Part shown: positions 38,601 through 48,210 of the stretch, piece after piece
Layout: each line of letters starts with the position of its first letter
Position numbering within the stretch: position 1 is the stretch's first letter
From: Candidatus Sumerlaeaceae bacterium
GTDB taxonomy: Bacteria; Sumerlaeota; Sumerlaeia; Sumerlaeales; Sumerlaeaceae
DNA: 64,000 nucleotides
Assembly (NCBI GenBank): GCA_019695055.1
Contig: JAIBAT010000150.1
Coordinates: forward strand, 99,543 to 163,542
Direction: 5' to 3'
Program-made: the position numbers and the translations under genes
Notes under the pieces: generated by a model
The model's input: only the letters and a program-made list of their open reading frames with translations
The model's database searches: none
What the model was told of the DNA's origin: nothing

Positions 38601-41129
38601 CTACGCCTCTCCGCCGTTATCCGTTTCCGACTCGCCTTCGCCTTCCTCGTCGCTCTTTTCGGCGAGACGGGCCACGCCGATGACGGAGTCACCTTCTCCG
38701 AGGTTGATGAGCTTAACGCCCTGGGTGTTGCGCGAAATGGTGCGCATGGCCTTGACGCTGGTGCGGATGCTCATGCCGTTCTTGGTGATCATGATGAGCT
38801 CGTCGTCCTCGATGACTTCCTTGACGGCGACCACAAGGCCGTTGCGGTCGGTGGCCTTGATGTTGATGACGCCCTTGCCACCGCGGCTGATGAGGCGGTA
38901 ATCATCGATATCGCTGCGCTTGCCGAAACCCTTGTCGCACACGGTGAGCAGTGTGGCGCCGGGGCGGGGCGTTTCGAGGCCGATGACGTAGTCCTTGCCG
39001 CTGAGCGTGATGCCGCGGACGCCACCGGTGAAGCGGCCCATGGGGCGCGCATCGGTCTCGTGGAACCGGACGGCCATGCCCTCGCGGGTGGCGAGCACGA
39101 TTTCGCTCTGGCCGTTGGTCAGCTTCACGTCCACCAGCTCGTCGCCGTCCTCGATCTTGATGGCCTTGATGCCGGCCTTGCGCGGATTGTCGTACAGTGA
39201 CAGGGATTGCTTGCAGACCTGCCCTTGGGCCGTCGCGAAGATGAGGAACTGGTTTTCCGTGAACTCCTTGACGGGCAGCACGGCACAGATCTTCTCGTTC
39301 GGCTCGAGCTGGAGCATGTTGACGACGGGGCGCCCCTTGGTGGCGCGGCCGCCCTGGGGCAGCTCGTATACCTTAAGCCAGTGGGCCTGACCACGGTCGG
39401 TAAAGAACATGAGGTAATTGTGCGTCGTGCCGACGAACAGGTGCTCCACCCAGTCCTCTTCCTTGGTCTCGGCGCCGGTGATGCCCTTGCCGCCGCGCTT
39501 TTGCTTGCGGTACTGGTCCGTGGGCGTGCGCTTGATGTAGCCGAGGTGGCTCATCGTGATGATCATGTTCTCATCGGCGATGAGGTCCTCAATGCCGAGC
39601 TCGCCGGTTTCATCGGTGATCTCGGTGCGGCGCTCATCGCCGTACTTGTCGCGTACTTCCTTGAGTTCCTTGCGGACGATCTTCCAGACTTCCTTGATGT
39701 CGCCCAGCACGGCGCGGTAGCGCGCAATGGCGGAGCGCAGTTCGGCGCGCTCCTCGAGAAGCTTGTCCTTCTCGAGCTGGGTGAGGCGGGCAAGGCGCAT
39801 GTCCAGGATGGCCTGGGCCTGCTCGGCGGACAGCGGCACGGCGGCCTTGATGTCCGGGTCGATCTCCTTGAGCATTTCCACCGGCACCTTGAACTTCGCC
39901 ATAAGCTGGGCCTTGGCGTCGTCGGGGCTGGCGGCGTTGCGGATGATCTTGATGACGGCGTCGATGTTGTCCTGAACGACGCAGAGGCCGTGGACGATGT
40001 GCAGGCGCTTCTCGGCGCGGTCGAGTTCGTAGCGTGTGCGGCGCACCACGACATCGCGGCGGTGGTTCAGGTAAAGCTGGATCATCTTCGGCAGGCTCAG
40101 GTAGCGCGGCCGACCATCCACGAGCGCGAGCATGATGATGCCGAACGTATTCTGCATCTGCGTGTGCTTGTAGAGGTTGTTGATGATGATCTCGGGAACT
40201 TCGCCCTTCTTCAACTCGATGACGATGCGCATGCCGTCGCGATCGCTCTCGTCGCGCAGGTCGCTGATGCCGGTGATCTTCTTGTCGCGGACGAGGTACG
40301 CGATTTCCTCGATGAGGCGTGACTTGTTGACCTGATAGGGAATCTCGCTGACAATGATGGCGTCGCGGCCACCCTTGAGCTGCTCGGTGCGCATGCGGGC
40401 GCGCATGACGACGCGGCCGCGGCCCGTGGAGTAGGCGTCGAGAATGCCCTTTCGGCCGTAGATATAGGCGCCGGTGGGGAAATCCGGACCCTTGATGTGC
40501 TTCATCAGGTCCGCCACGGTGACATCGGGCTTGTCGATCATCGCAATGCAGGCATCTATTGTCTCGCGCAGGTTATGCGGAGGAATATTGGTTGCCATAC
40601 CGACGGCAATACCGCCACTGCCGTTGACCAGCAGGTTCGGGAATGCACTGGGTAAAACGCAGGGCTCATTGAGCGAACCATCGTAGTTTGGCTGGAAGTC
40701 GACGGTGTTCTTGTCGAGATCCTGAAGCAGCAGCTCCGCCATGCGGGAAAGACGCGATTCTGTGTATCGCATGGCCGCGGGCGGGTCGCCGTCCACGGAA
40801 CCAAAGTTACCCTGGCCATCAATGAGCGGGTAGCGGAGCGAGAAATCCTGGGCCATGCGGACAAGGGTGTCGTAAATGGCCGCGTCGCCGTGGGGGTGGT
40901 AGTTACCCATGACGGCACCGACGCTCTTGGCACTTTTTTCGGTTTTGTGGGTCGGCCCGAAACCAAGGTCGTGCATCGCGTAGATGATGCGGCGGTGGAC
41001 GGGCTTGAGGCCGTCGCGCACATCGGGGAGAGCTCGGCCCACGATTACGCTCATGGCGTAATCGATATACGAGCTCTTCATCTCATCGTCGATGTTCCTG
41101 GGTATGACCTGTTCGCGGGGATCGGGCAT
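38601..41129 (-). CDS. gyrA: DNA gyrase subunit A
   Basis: 842 residues, the usual length. GyrA cuts and rejoins DNA to introduce negative supercoils. The active Tyr is residue 122 (AAMRYTESR), with numbering equal to E. coli. The quinolone region reads [18 protein letters not shown], so the residue equal to Ser83 is Ala and Asp87 is present. The C-terminal DNA-wrapping beta-pinwheel (~500-820) carries the GyrA box as KQKRGGKG instead of QRRGGKG, with several RGGKG-like blades. The end is acidic ([15 protein letters not shown]). gyrB is not in the window. Dispersed repeat copy B lies upstream. Confidence 0.97.
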   Translation of the reverse strand: MPDPREQVIPRNIDDEMKSSYIDYAMSVIVGRALPDVRDGLKPVHRRIIYAMHDLGFGPTHKTEKSAKSVGAVMGNYHPHGDAAIYDTLVRMAQDFSLRYPLIDGQGNFGSVDGDPPAAMRYTESRLSRMAELLLQDLDKNTVDFQPNYDGSLNEPCVLPSAFPNLLVNGSGGIAVGMATNIPPHNLRETIDACIAMIDKPDVTVADLMKHIKGPDFPTGAYIYGRKGILDAYSTGRGRVVMRARMRTEQLKGGRDAIIVSEIPYQVNKSRLIEEIAYLVRDKKITGISDLRDESDRDGMRIVIELKKGEVPEIIINNLYKHTQMQNTFGIIMLALVDGRPRYLSLPKMIQLYLNHRRDVVVRRTRYELDRAEKRLHIVHGLCVVQDNIDAVIKIIRNAASPDDAKAQLMAKFKVPVEMLKEIDPDIKAAVPLSAEQAQAILDMRLARLTQLEKDKLLEERAELRSAIARYRAVLGDIKEVWKIVRKELKEVRDKYGDERRTEITDETGELGIEDLIADENMIITMSHLGYIKRTPTDQYRKQKRGGKGITGAETKEEDWVEHLFVGTTHNYLMFFTDRGQAHWLKVYELPQGGRATKGRPVVNMLQLEPNEKICAVLPVKEFTENQFLIFATAQGQVCKQSLSLYDNPRKAGIKAIKIEDGDELVDVKLTNGQSEIVLATREGMAVRFHETDARPMGRFTGGVRGITLSGKDYVIGLETPRPGATLLTVCDKGFGKRSDIDDYRLISRGGKGVINIKATDRNGLVVAVKEVIEDDELIMITKNGMSIRTSVKAMRTISRNTQGVKLINLGEGDSVIGVARLAEKSDEEGEGESETDNGGEA

Positions 41130-41310
41130 TGTTTCTCTCTATCTCTATCAGTTCAACGGGAAGTTGGCCCCGCCAATGGGGCCGTGGTTCCGAAGGTCCG
41201 GAACAAACACGTTATTAACATCATTTGGTAGTCTGTGAATCGGGCGAAACAAGGACTTTTTTCGGGTGTGAAAGCCGCGAAAAACGGGAGTTTTCGGTGT
41301 CGTGAAATTG

Positions 41311-41595
41311 GTCCCTGCCGACCGTCCCGACGGCCCTGATTGGGGGGGGGAGGGAGGGGGGAGGGGGAGCAATATCGAGTCCATTTGAGTTAAAGTCAAT
41401 AATACCAATATTTTGAAGATTGAAAAACGCTGTTTTAATTGCTGCAAATGCGTGTTTAGAGCGGTCTAAATTGCAGAAATATGCTCCGAAAATGCTGGTT
41501 GTGGGAACCGGTACGGGGCTGTTCGTTTGGCTTGGGTATAGAGCGTTCATGACAAAGCGAGACTGGCACACCAAAAGTGGTTTGCCTATTCCCTT
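41311..41595. repeat. Dispersed intergenic repeat, copy B
   Basis: The partner of the repeat at 8287-8566, in the same orientation. The purine tract is at 41342-41369, the GTTAAAGTCAATAATACCAAT segment at ~41388-41408 and the shared GTTTGCCTATTCCCT end at ~41580-41594, giving nearly the same internal spacing (about 210 against 200 bases). It lies upstream of gyrA as copy A lies upstream of hisS. Confidence 0.6.
41342..41369 (+). other. Potential G-quadruplex tract upstream of gyrA
   Basis: G9, A, G3, A, G6, A, G5, A, G: four G-tracts separated by single A bases, an ideal pattern for a parallel G-quadruplex on the + strand, about 215 bases upstream of the gyrA start. It belongs to repeat copy B. 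Confidence 0.6.
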
Positions 41596-41805
41596 ACAGC
41601 CGCTTAGAACCCCTTGGGGAATCATCGCAACGAGTGAACTCAGAGTGCACCATTATTCAGTATGGCGGGCTCGATCCATTTGGTTAGGGGCTATTCCGGC
41701 TAAAGCACCCAAAGGGAGATTCATGCAGGTTTGATGGCCCACTGGGCTGCACCTTCAGGCGCATTTCACTTTGACAAATGTTCCATACACCGCGCACCTG
41801 AACTC

Positions 41806-43653
41806 ATGAAGGTAAAGCACCGTCGTTTCATAGGCATTTTCCCGATTTGCCTGTTGGCCACCATTGCATTTGCGGCTGTGGAATCGGGTACCACCGGGCG
41901 GGAAATCTACCTAACCGAGGGGGGCGCCTATTTTCTGGTCCTGGATCGCGATACCCAAGGGGCTTACACCCTCGCCAAGGGCGGAACTGACTCGCAGACA
42001 ACAAAGTACTACACGGTAAGCGTCACCGGAACCCAGAAACTCCTCCACCTGACACTTGGAATGCCCGGAGGGTTCAAACTTGTCGAAAGTTTGGTTCTGC
42101 CATCCGGTGAACAGGACTGGTTCATTGCCAAAATTGAGGACTGCCCACCCGCATACAATATCAGAAAGTACAACTGGCGGGAGCTTTCTCCGCCGGTGCG
42201 CTACCTTCACCGATTGGACGATAACAACATTGTACGCTATTTCGAGGTGCTGGAGAACGTCCCGCGGCCGGACCACCAGAACTACCGCGCAACTCCTTCG
42301 CGCCATTTGTGGAACGACAATACGACAACAGCCCCACTCGTTGAAATTGCTTCGCAGATACTGGCCGCTCACCCGAAAGATCTTTGGGCCCGGGTCCTTT
42401 TTCTGGATGCAGCGGCCCGAAGCAATCGGGCTTTGCTCAAGGACAAGCTGTCAGAGTGGGGGGCTGACTTTCAAAGGTGCGGCGATTCGCTACTGCTTGC
42501 CTCATTTGCAAAAGCCCGGCGGGCCGCGAGGGCCCATGAACTTTCATTAAATGGACAGAATGGTTACGCCCTGCTCGACAACTATTGGGAATCTTCCGCC
42601 ACGCTTGTCCAACGAATCCTCAACCTGACCAGGGCGCTTCAGCTACCGTCCGCTGAATTGGCCCCGACTGTGACCGAACCCTGGGACGAGGCACCCAGTT
42701 ACCTCGATGTGCTAAACCTGGCCAAGGTTTCGCGAACCATTGCGAATCTTCTACTGTTTGATGATCGGCGTGACGAAGCGGGGAGAATCTTTGCCGCCAA
42801 TTACCGGATCGGGCAGTGGTATTCGGGCGACTATAGCGTGCTTGCGCGCCTTATTGGCATCTCCCTGCGTGACATGGCCAGCGACGGGCTGATTCTGTTT
42901 GTGCTTAATGGCTGTGACAGCCACGAGGATTTTGCAACACTGTGGAGCCGGCTCGAGAATCTCAACCGGGTTGACCTGAAACAGCAAACGGAAGATTCCC
43001 CAGACTTTGAGATGACGAAGCTTCAATGTCTGCGGCAGACTGGTTTTATCTCGGAGTACGATTTTCGGAGAGACATTGCCGTAGCAAGATTCCAATTGGT
43101 ACGCATGGTTACGGCCGCGAGGGACCACGTCGTCACGACCGGCAATTGGCCAGACTCAGAAAAGGAATTCGCACCACTTCTCCTCGATGGACCGCCGCGC
43201 GACCCATTCTCTTCCAACACTTTGCGGTTTCGGGCTGTGGCCGACTCATTTGTCTGCTACAGCGTTGGCCCTGACGGACGCGATGGCTGTGCGCAAATCT
43301 GCTATGATCCGACAAATGGCACCGTGAGCGACGGCGACATTATGACGACCATTCCCCGCGAGCGCAAATATCCGTTTCCCCGGTCCGGCGTTCGCGCCTC
43401 AACGGCGGAGGACGTACGCAAACAGTTCCCGAACGGGTTACCGCCAGACATTTTCGCCGCCAAAGATCGCAGCCTAAGCGTGACGAGTTCTCTCCCGATC
43501 ATCATTTACAGCCAAGGTCCAATCTGCTGTCTGAACTGCGGACAAGGCGATTCGCTTCCGGGTGAACCCAACTACCGTCCGAAAGTTGAGTACGATCCAA
43601 CGAACGGCACGGTTAGTGCGGGAGAGCTACTAATACACATCCCGCTGAAGTGA
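41806..43653 (+). CDS. Secreted protein with pseudopilin-like C-terminal segment
   Basis: 615 residues from the ATG at 41806; earlier in-frame codons lack a signal. MKVKHRRFIGIFPICLLATIAFAAVESG is a signal peptide or anchor. The middle is helical, with TPR-like spacing, and has no named domain. Residues ~427-500 (MVTAARDHVVTTGNWPDSEKEF, then PPRDPFSSNTLRF and CYSVGPDGRDG) resemble the end of GspG-type pseudopilins: a helix, DPF in the place of DPW, and the Gly/Asp loop. Two copies of (C)YDPTNGTVSDG / EYDPTNGTVSAGE near the end are also striking. The function is unknown. It lies 175 bases upstream of the BlaI operon. Confidence 0.7.
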   Translation: MKVKHRRFIGIFPICLLATIAFAAVESGTTGREIYLTEGGAYFLVLDRDTQGAYTLAKGGTDSQTTKYYTVSVTGTQKLLHLTLGMPGGFKLVESLVLPSGEQDWFIAKIEDCPPAYNIRKYNWRELSPPVRYLHRLDDNNIVRYFEVLENVPRPDHQNYRATPSRHLWNDNTTTAPLVEIASQILAAHPKDLWARVLFLDAAARSNRALLKDKLSEWGADFQRCGDSLLLASFAKARRAARAHELSLNGQNGYALLDNYWESSATLVQRILNLTRALQLPSAELAPTVTEPWDEAPSYLDVLNLAKVSRTIANLLLFDDRRDEAGRIFAANYRIGQWYSGDYSVLARLIGISLRDMASDGLILFVLNGCDSHEDFATLWSRLENLNRVDLKQQTEDSPDFEMTKLQCLRQTGFISEYDFRRDIAVARFQLVRMVTAARDHVVTTGNWPDSEKEFAPLLLDGPPRDPFSSNTLRFRAVADSFVCYSVGPDGRDGCAQICYDPTNGTVSDGDIMTTIPRERKYPFPRSGVRASTAEDVRKQFPNGLPPDIFAAKDRSLSVTSSLPIIIYSQGPICCLNCGQGDSLPGEPNYRPKVEYDPTNGTVSAGELLIHIPLK

Positions 43654-43732
43654 GCCTGGGGTCACAAATGGAATGCTTTCGTAGTCTGATTCCAACTTAG
43701 CCCTTTGGAACGACCTTGCCCATCAGGAAACA

Positions 43733-43760
43733 TTGCAAATTACGAAACAATTCGTATTTT
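43733..43760 (+). promoter_or_regulatory. Candidate promoter of the BlaI/M56 operon
   Basis: TTGCAA at 43733-43738 and TATTTT at 43755-43760 with a 16-base spacer. Operator-like dyad 1 lies between and partly over these two boxes, the usual place for repression by blocking RNA polymerase. The match to consensus is moderate. Confidence 0.45.
43741..43756. promoter_or_regulatory. Operator-like dyad 1 (TACGA-N6-TCGTA)
   Basis: TACGAAACAATTCGTA is a 16-base inverted repeat with six-base arms. With flanks, nine of ten bases pair on each side. It has the size and form of BlaI/MecI operators, though the sequence differs from the TACA/TGTA type. It sits within the candidate promoter upstream of blaI. 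Confidence 0.6.
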
Positions 43761-43772
43761 TGCGCTTGCAAT

Positions 43773-43788
43773 TACGAAAGACATCGTA
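43773..43788. promoter_or_regulatory. Operator-like dyad 2 (TACGA-N6-TCGTA)
   Basis: TACGAAAGACATCGTA has the same arms and length as dyad 1. The centres are 32 bases apart, about three helical turns, so two dimers would sit on the same face of the DNA. It lies between the presumed transcription start and the GTG of the repressor gene. Confidence 0.6.
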
Positions 43789-43828
43789 CTACATGTCCCA
43801 CTAAACTGTCTCGAAAGGACCTCCGCCC

Positions 43829-44218
43829 GTGACACCCACACCCAAGGTCAAACCTACCAACAGCGAACTGGAGATACTGCGAGTGCTATGGGATAGGGGG
43901 GCGAGCACGGTGGGGCAGGTGCACGAGGTCCTGGCGGCGAAGCGGGACATGGGATACACGACCGTGCTGAAGATGCTCCAGATCATGATGGAGAAGGGGC
44001 TGGTGAGCCGGGACGACTCGCGGCGTCAGCACATATATACCGCGGCGGCGGGCGAACAGAGTGTCCAGCGGCAGCTTATGCGCGATTTGCTGGACAAGGC
44101 CTTTGCGGGCTCGGCGGCCAACCTCGTGATGCATGCGCTTTCCGCCAAGAAGGCCACCCAACAGGAACTTCAGGAAATCCGTGAAATCCTCGACCGCCTC
44201 GAAGGAGAGTCCAAATGA
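43829..44218 (+). CDS. BlaI/MecI/CopY-family transcriptional repressor
   Basis: 129 residues from a GTG at 43829 with AAAGGA upstream. The winged helix is clear: TNSELEILRVLWDRGASTVGQVHEVLAAKRDMGYTTVLKMLQIMMEKGLVSRDDSRRQHIY, the pattern of Penicillinase_R repressors. The C-terminal dimerisation part (LMRDLLDKAFAGSAANLVMHAL) includes the region where such repressors are cut by the partner signal. Two matched dyads upstream are probable self-regulatory sites. The stop overlaps the start of the M56 protease gene as ATGA, so repressor and sensor are translated together. The signal need not be a beta-lactam. Confidence 0.93.
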   Translation: MTPTPKVKPTNSELEILRVLWDRGASTVGQVHEVLAAKRDMGYTTVLKMLQIMMEKGLVSRDDSRRQHIYTAAAGEQSVQRQLMRDLLDKAFAGSAANLVMHALSAKKATQQELQEIREILDRLEGESK

Positions 44219-47200
44219 ATTCCGTGTTCTCACAGGAGATGATACTACTCGTTGGCTGGACCCTGGTGCATTTCCTCTGGCAGGGAGTCGCCGTGGCTGC
44301 GGTCGCGTCCGGATTGCTTTGGGTGGCGGCCCGGGGCTCTGCGAATCTCCGCTACCTGATCGCCTGCGCGGCCCTGGCCGTGATGGCGCTTTGCCCGCCC
44401 ATCACTGCCATTTACATGAGTTCCCAAACTGCCGCTGCCATCCCAACGGAAGAGCACTTGAACCTTGATGCCCCGTCGCAACCGGCTCCGCTTTTCACCG
44501 ACGCCGCCGCACCGGCCGTCAGCCAACCGAACTCGCCCGTTCCGCTTCCCACGGTCGCTGAGCCCGCGTGGACAATGGAGAAACTCCTCCCTGCATTGGT
44601 GATCTTGTGGATGGCAGGGATACTTGTTCTCTCCTGCCGTCTCGTTTTCGGGCTTGCCGGCATCCGGCGCGTTCGCGCCCATGGGGTGCAACCCGCAAAC
44701 AGGGAATTGCTGGAACTTGTTTCCCGCCTTGCGAAACTCATGGCCGTTTCGCGCCCCGTTCAGCTTATGGTGTCCGGGCTGGCGCGGGTACCTGTTACCA
44801 TTGGCGCACTCAAGCCCGTGATCCTGCTGCCGGCCAGCGCGCTCACCGGTTTGTCTCCCCGGGAAATCGAGCTTATCCTTGCCCATGAACTCGCCCACAT
44901 CCGGCGGCACGATTATCTCGCCAACCTTCTCCAGTCGCTGGTCGAGACTGTTCTGTTCTACCATCCGGCAATCTGGTATGTGTCCCACGTCATGCGCATG
45001 GAGCGCGAACACTGCTGTGACGACATTGCCGTCACGGTTTGTTCAGGCGACAGTGTCTCCCTCGCGCGCGCCCTGGTCCGGCTGGAGGAATCCCGGCCCA
45101 CTGGCGGTGTCTTCGCCATCTCCGCACGCGGCGGCAGCCTACTCCATCGCATCCAGCGCCTCGCCGGTTATCAGCACCAACCGGAGCGCTCATCTTTGAA
45201 ATGGGCGGCCGGCCTGATCGCCCCGCTCGTGATCATTGGCGTGATTGTCATGGGCAGCCTAACCGGCCATGCGCAGGACGAGAGCAATAAACCCGGAGTG
45301 TCGGCAGGTGACCAACAAAACTCACCTGATTCAATGGAACATCATCAAGTTCCCGACGAAACAACAGCGCAAGCCACCAATGGCAACGGTGTGCTCCCGG
45401 CTGGATACAGCCTGTCGACCGACCCCAAAGGAAGAATGGAATACAGTTTTGACGACAACAACAATTTGGTGTCCGTGACCGCAAGTGGCGACGCCGTTCT
45501 TTCCAGTCCTAAAGGCATAACCTATGGGGAGAAAATAGTGATCAGCAACGGAAGGAACGGTCGGACCATGGCTGCGGTTCATGGAACCACCAGCATTCCG
45601 GCCCTAGTGGTCTTCCAATCGGAAAAACTGTCGACCCAATCCTCTGAGCTCCAGCGCGAACTGAGACCGGCCGTTGCTCAAGACTTTATTGAAAAAGGCC
45701 CCGTCGGCTCAGAATACTTAATAACTTTCGACGAATTTGACAGCCCCGCCGAATTCGAGGAGACCTCCGCTTCCCTTCAGGCCGAAGGGTTCGAGCCCAT
45801 TCATCGCCTGCCCGGCGGAGCGATTGGCCTTGGCCCCTACAAGGATATCCATCAGGCTGCGGCCGTCCATGATAACGTGCGCAAGCAAGGCTACAAGAGA
45901 ACTCGAGTACGCCCAATCCCCCCGGGCGAGCCGTTCGCCATCACCGCGGCTCAAACGATCCGCATTGACCCGTCGTTTATAATGACGACGGGCCCAGGCG
46001 GAGAAATCCGGTATAAGTTCGACGACGCAAAAGAGGTTGTTTCTGTCACCGCCACCGGGGATGTCGTTCTGTCATCCACCAAAGGTATTGTCCAGGGCGA
46101 CAGCATTACAATCACCCCCAAGGATGGACGAATTACTACCAAAGACAAAGATGGGGGCGCAACTATTAGCCAAGACGACAATGCCACACGACTGTTCAAG
46201 GCTCTTCCCCCACTTGGCTTTAAAGGGAGCAATGGATTGGAATCCCCCCAACCCTTTGACAATACCTCCCGGATCATCCAGCGCGCAAGGAAGGCAAACG
46301 AGCTCTTCCAGAAGAGTGAAAACCCCGGCGGAGACACGAGCAGCAATCCGTTCATCAGCCCCCCAGTCAAACCGCCCTCGGGCCCTGTCGGCAAAACCCT
46401 TCCCCGGCTGCCCAGAACCGCCACCAAGCCCACCGCGCCGCTCTCCGACTCTGACTATTTCGTCGTCCTCGACGACCCCCTTGAACCCCACGATAACGAA
46501 GAACTCCGCGCCTCCCTTCGCAGGGACGGCTATACTCCCCTGCACCGGATGAAAAGTGGAGGAATAGCGCTCGGCCCATTCCAGGAGGAACAAACCGCAA
46601 CCGCCGCTCTCGAGGAAATTATGGCCGCAGGCTACGCGAATGCCAAGACTGCCCAAGGGCTGACCAATGACATTACACTGGAAGCCCCCGTCAACCTTAG
46701 CGAGCTTCAGCCACCAACCAAGCTTGAGCCGCTGACCACGCCAAAGTCCTCGATGGCCGTTGTTAAGACCCTCAATGTCGATGGCGAACTGACATTCCGC
46801 GACCTCCGCATCCGAATCACCAGGATCAATGAGAACGATCCGAAGGACAAGAACGACGACTCCGTGGAAATGGTTGTTCGCGCTCCAAACATTAGCAAAG
46901 ATCGCACAATATCGGAGTTTCGGAGTGAGTTTGTCGGGGATTACCAAATCAATGTTATCGCAGTCACGCCACAGACCGCCGAAAACAAAGCAATGGTTCA
47001 GCTCGAGGTTCGTTACAACCCATCAGAGGATACACACACTGACATTGGCAGGCAATCCGTTACCAGCATGTTGTCTCTAATGCAACAATCCCAATTCTGG
47101 GATTTGAAGGTGCAACTTGTCGGTCTTGAATTACCCAGGAAAGCTTCCACACCACGCGCGGCAAGCTTTTACATCGTTTCAAAAGCTGGGGAACACGACA

Positions 47201-48105
47201 TTCGACTCTCTGTGGGAGAATCCACTGATTTCGCAGGATACAAGATGACCCTGCTGGATGTCCGGGACGCCCAAACCGCCAAAGCCCCATTGAAGATTGC
47301 AAGATTCACAATTAGGCATCTTCCGAGCAATGATGCGGTTCAGCAAAAGGACTCCGAAACTGGAGGGAGCACTAATGCTTCGATGCCCAGTACAACAGGG
47401 ATGGGGACGCGAGGGACGGACAACACCGATCTCGAATCAGATGCCAGCCAACCGGTCCCGGCATCAATCACCAAGACCCTGAAAGTAGAAGGTGTGCTCT
47501 CCTTCCGAGACTTGCGAATTCGCGTGGTTAAAATCGATGGAAACGATCCCAAGAACAAAAACGATGACGCAGTTACATTAATTGTCCGCACTCCCACGAC
47601 AAGCGAAGAACAAATCATTTCCGAGTTTCGCAGCGAGACCATCGGGGATTACGAGATTAACATCATCGAAGTCTCGCCGGGACAACCGGCGTCGGAAGGC
47701 ACAGTCCGTCTGGAGGTTCGCTGGAATCCCGACCTTGAAACGGTCAATCAGGAAGGAGCAGCCGATAGAATGGTCCGCGCCCGCCAAGCGGCAGCCGCCG
47801 CCGAGGGAAAGCGACAGTATGGCGGCCCCTACTTCGTCCTTGTAGCCAGCAGCGTTTCAAAAGCCGAAGCCGCCAGCGTGACCCGACAGTTGGTGGATGA
47901 TGGTTATTTGTACGTCTGGAGCATCGACGAAGACAACGGCCAGGTCAGTGTCATTGTGTGCAACTTTGCCACTGAGGCAGCCGCGGCCACACAGTTGGGA
48001 GCGTTGCGCAGCAAAGGTTACCAATTCGGCAGCGTTGGGTCAGGGAAGATCGTGCGCAAGTGGCCGACGGAAAACTACCCCTTCAAGGATCGGCAAATTG
48101 AGTAA
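44215..48105 (+). CDS. BlaR1/MecR1-type M56 membrane metallopeptidase with repeated periplasmic domains
   Basis: 1296 residues. The N-terminal part (~1-350) is a multi-helix M56 protease with the zinc motif HELAH at 224-228 and EREHCCDD further on. Instead of a penicillin-binding sensor it carries a long C-terminal region: two LptA/OstA-like beta segments (~393-445 and ~583-650, each with EYSFDD or RYKFDD and VTA(S/T)GD(A/V)VLSS), three SPOR-like units (~501-566, ~748-815, ~1205-1280, each starting Y(L/F)(I/V)(T/V)) and two ~95-residue repeats (~845-940 and ~1083-1175, with FRDLRIR, NDPK(D/N)KNDD and EFRSE). This would sense something in the envelope, possibly glycan or lipid, and signal to the BlaI partner by proteolysis. 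It starts inside the blaI stop. Confidence 0.88.
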   Translation: MNSVFSQEMILLVGWTLVHFLWQGVAVAAVASGLLWVAARGSANLRYLIACAALAVMALCPPITAIYMSSQTAAAIPTEEHLNLDAPSQPAPLFTDAAAPAVSQPNSPVPLPTVAEPAWTMEKLLPALVILWMAGILVLSCRLVFGLAGIRRVRAHGVQPANRELLELVSRLAKLMAVSRPVQLMVSGLARVPVTIGALKPVILLPASALTGLSPREIELILAHELAHIRRHDYLANLLQSLVETVLFYHPAIWYVSHVMRMEREHCCDDIAVTVCSGDSVSLARALVRLEESRPTGGVFAISARGGSLLHRIQRLAGYQHQPERSSLKWAAGLIAPLVIIGVIVMGSLTGHAQDESNKPGVSAGDQQNSPDSMEHHQVPDETTAQATNGNGVLPAGYSLSTDPKGRMEYSFDDNNNLVSVTASGDAVLSSPKGITYGEKIVISNGRNGRTMAAVHGTTSIPALVVFQSEKLSTQSSELQRELRPAVAQDFIEKGPVGSEYLITFDEFDSPAEFEETSASLQAEGFEPIHRLPGGAIGLGPYKDIHQAAAVHDNVRKQGYKRTRVRPIPPGEPFAITAAQTIRIDPSFIMTTGPGGEIRYKFDDAKEVVSVTATGDVVLSSTKGIVQGDSITITPKDGRITTKDKDGGATISQDDNATRLFKALPPLGFKGSNGLESPQPFDNTSRIIQRARKANELFQKSENPGGDTSSNPFISPPVKPPSGPVGKTLPRLPRTATKPTAPLSDSDYFVVLDDPLEPHDNEELRASLRRDGYTPLHRMKSGGIALGPFQEEQTATAALEEIMAAGYANAKTAQGLTNDITLEAPVNLSELQPPTKLEPLTTPKSSMAVVKTLNVDGELTFRDLRIRITRINENDPKDKNDDSVEMVVRAPNISKDRTISEFRSEFVGDYQINVIAVTPQTAENKAMVQLEVRYNPSEDTHTDIGRQSVTSMLSLMQQSQFWDLKVQLVGLELPRKASTPRAASFYIVSKAGEHDIRLSVGESTDFAGYKMTLLDVRDAQTAKAPLKIARFTIRHLPSNDAVQQKDSETGGSTNASMPSTTGMGTRGTDNTDLESDASQPVPASITKTLKVEGVLSFRDLRIRVVKIDGNDPKNKNDDAVTLIVRTPTTSEEQIISEFRSETIGDYEINIIEVSPGQPASEGTVRLEVRWNPDLETVNQEGAADRMVRARQAAAAAEGKRQYGGPYFVLVASSVSKAEAASVTRQLVDDGYLYVWSIDEDNGQVSVIVCNFATEAAAATQLGALRSKGYQFGSVGSGKIVRKWPTENYPFKDRQIE

Positions 48106-48133
48106 CTACTGAAACCACCACGCCAAAACAATA

Positions 48134-48171
48134 ATCCCCCGCCGGTCATCAGTTACCGGCGGGGGATTTTT
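48134..48171 (+). terminator. Intrinsic (bidirectional) terminator
   Basis: A perfect 13-base stem (48134-48146 with 48155-48167, core CCCCCGCCGGT) with an 8-base loop is followed by a T-run on the + strand. On the other strand it is followed by ATTATTGTTTT. It lies between the convergent ends of the M56 gene (48105) and the SYLF gene (48211) and can serve both. Confidence 0.9.
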
Positions 48172-48210
48172 CATTTTATCCCTGCACTGAATGATTGAAC
48201 CGAAAAGCGA

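Larger units (their letters stand above)
41130..41805. other. Divergent spacer between gyrA and the secreted protein gene
   Basis: 676 bases without a supported gene. Open frames here run through the repeat and give no family match. It contains repeat copy B with its G-rich tract, and presumably the promoters for gyrA (leftward) and the gene at 41806 (rightward), which I could not pin down. Confidence 0.6.

Noticed and set aside
39207-40322. A 371-codon + strand frame opposite gyrA
   Set aside because: Antisense of an essential, full-length gene; composition typical for mirrored codons and no ribosome site.
41420-41734. A 104-codon frame between gyrA and the secreted protein
   Set aside because: It is translated repeat copy B; no conserved protein pattern, and the same stretch in copy A is not open in the same way.
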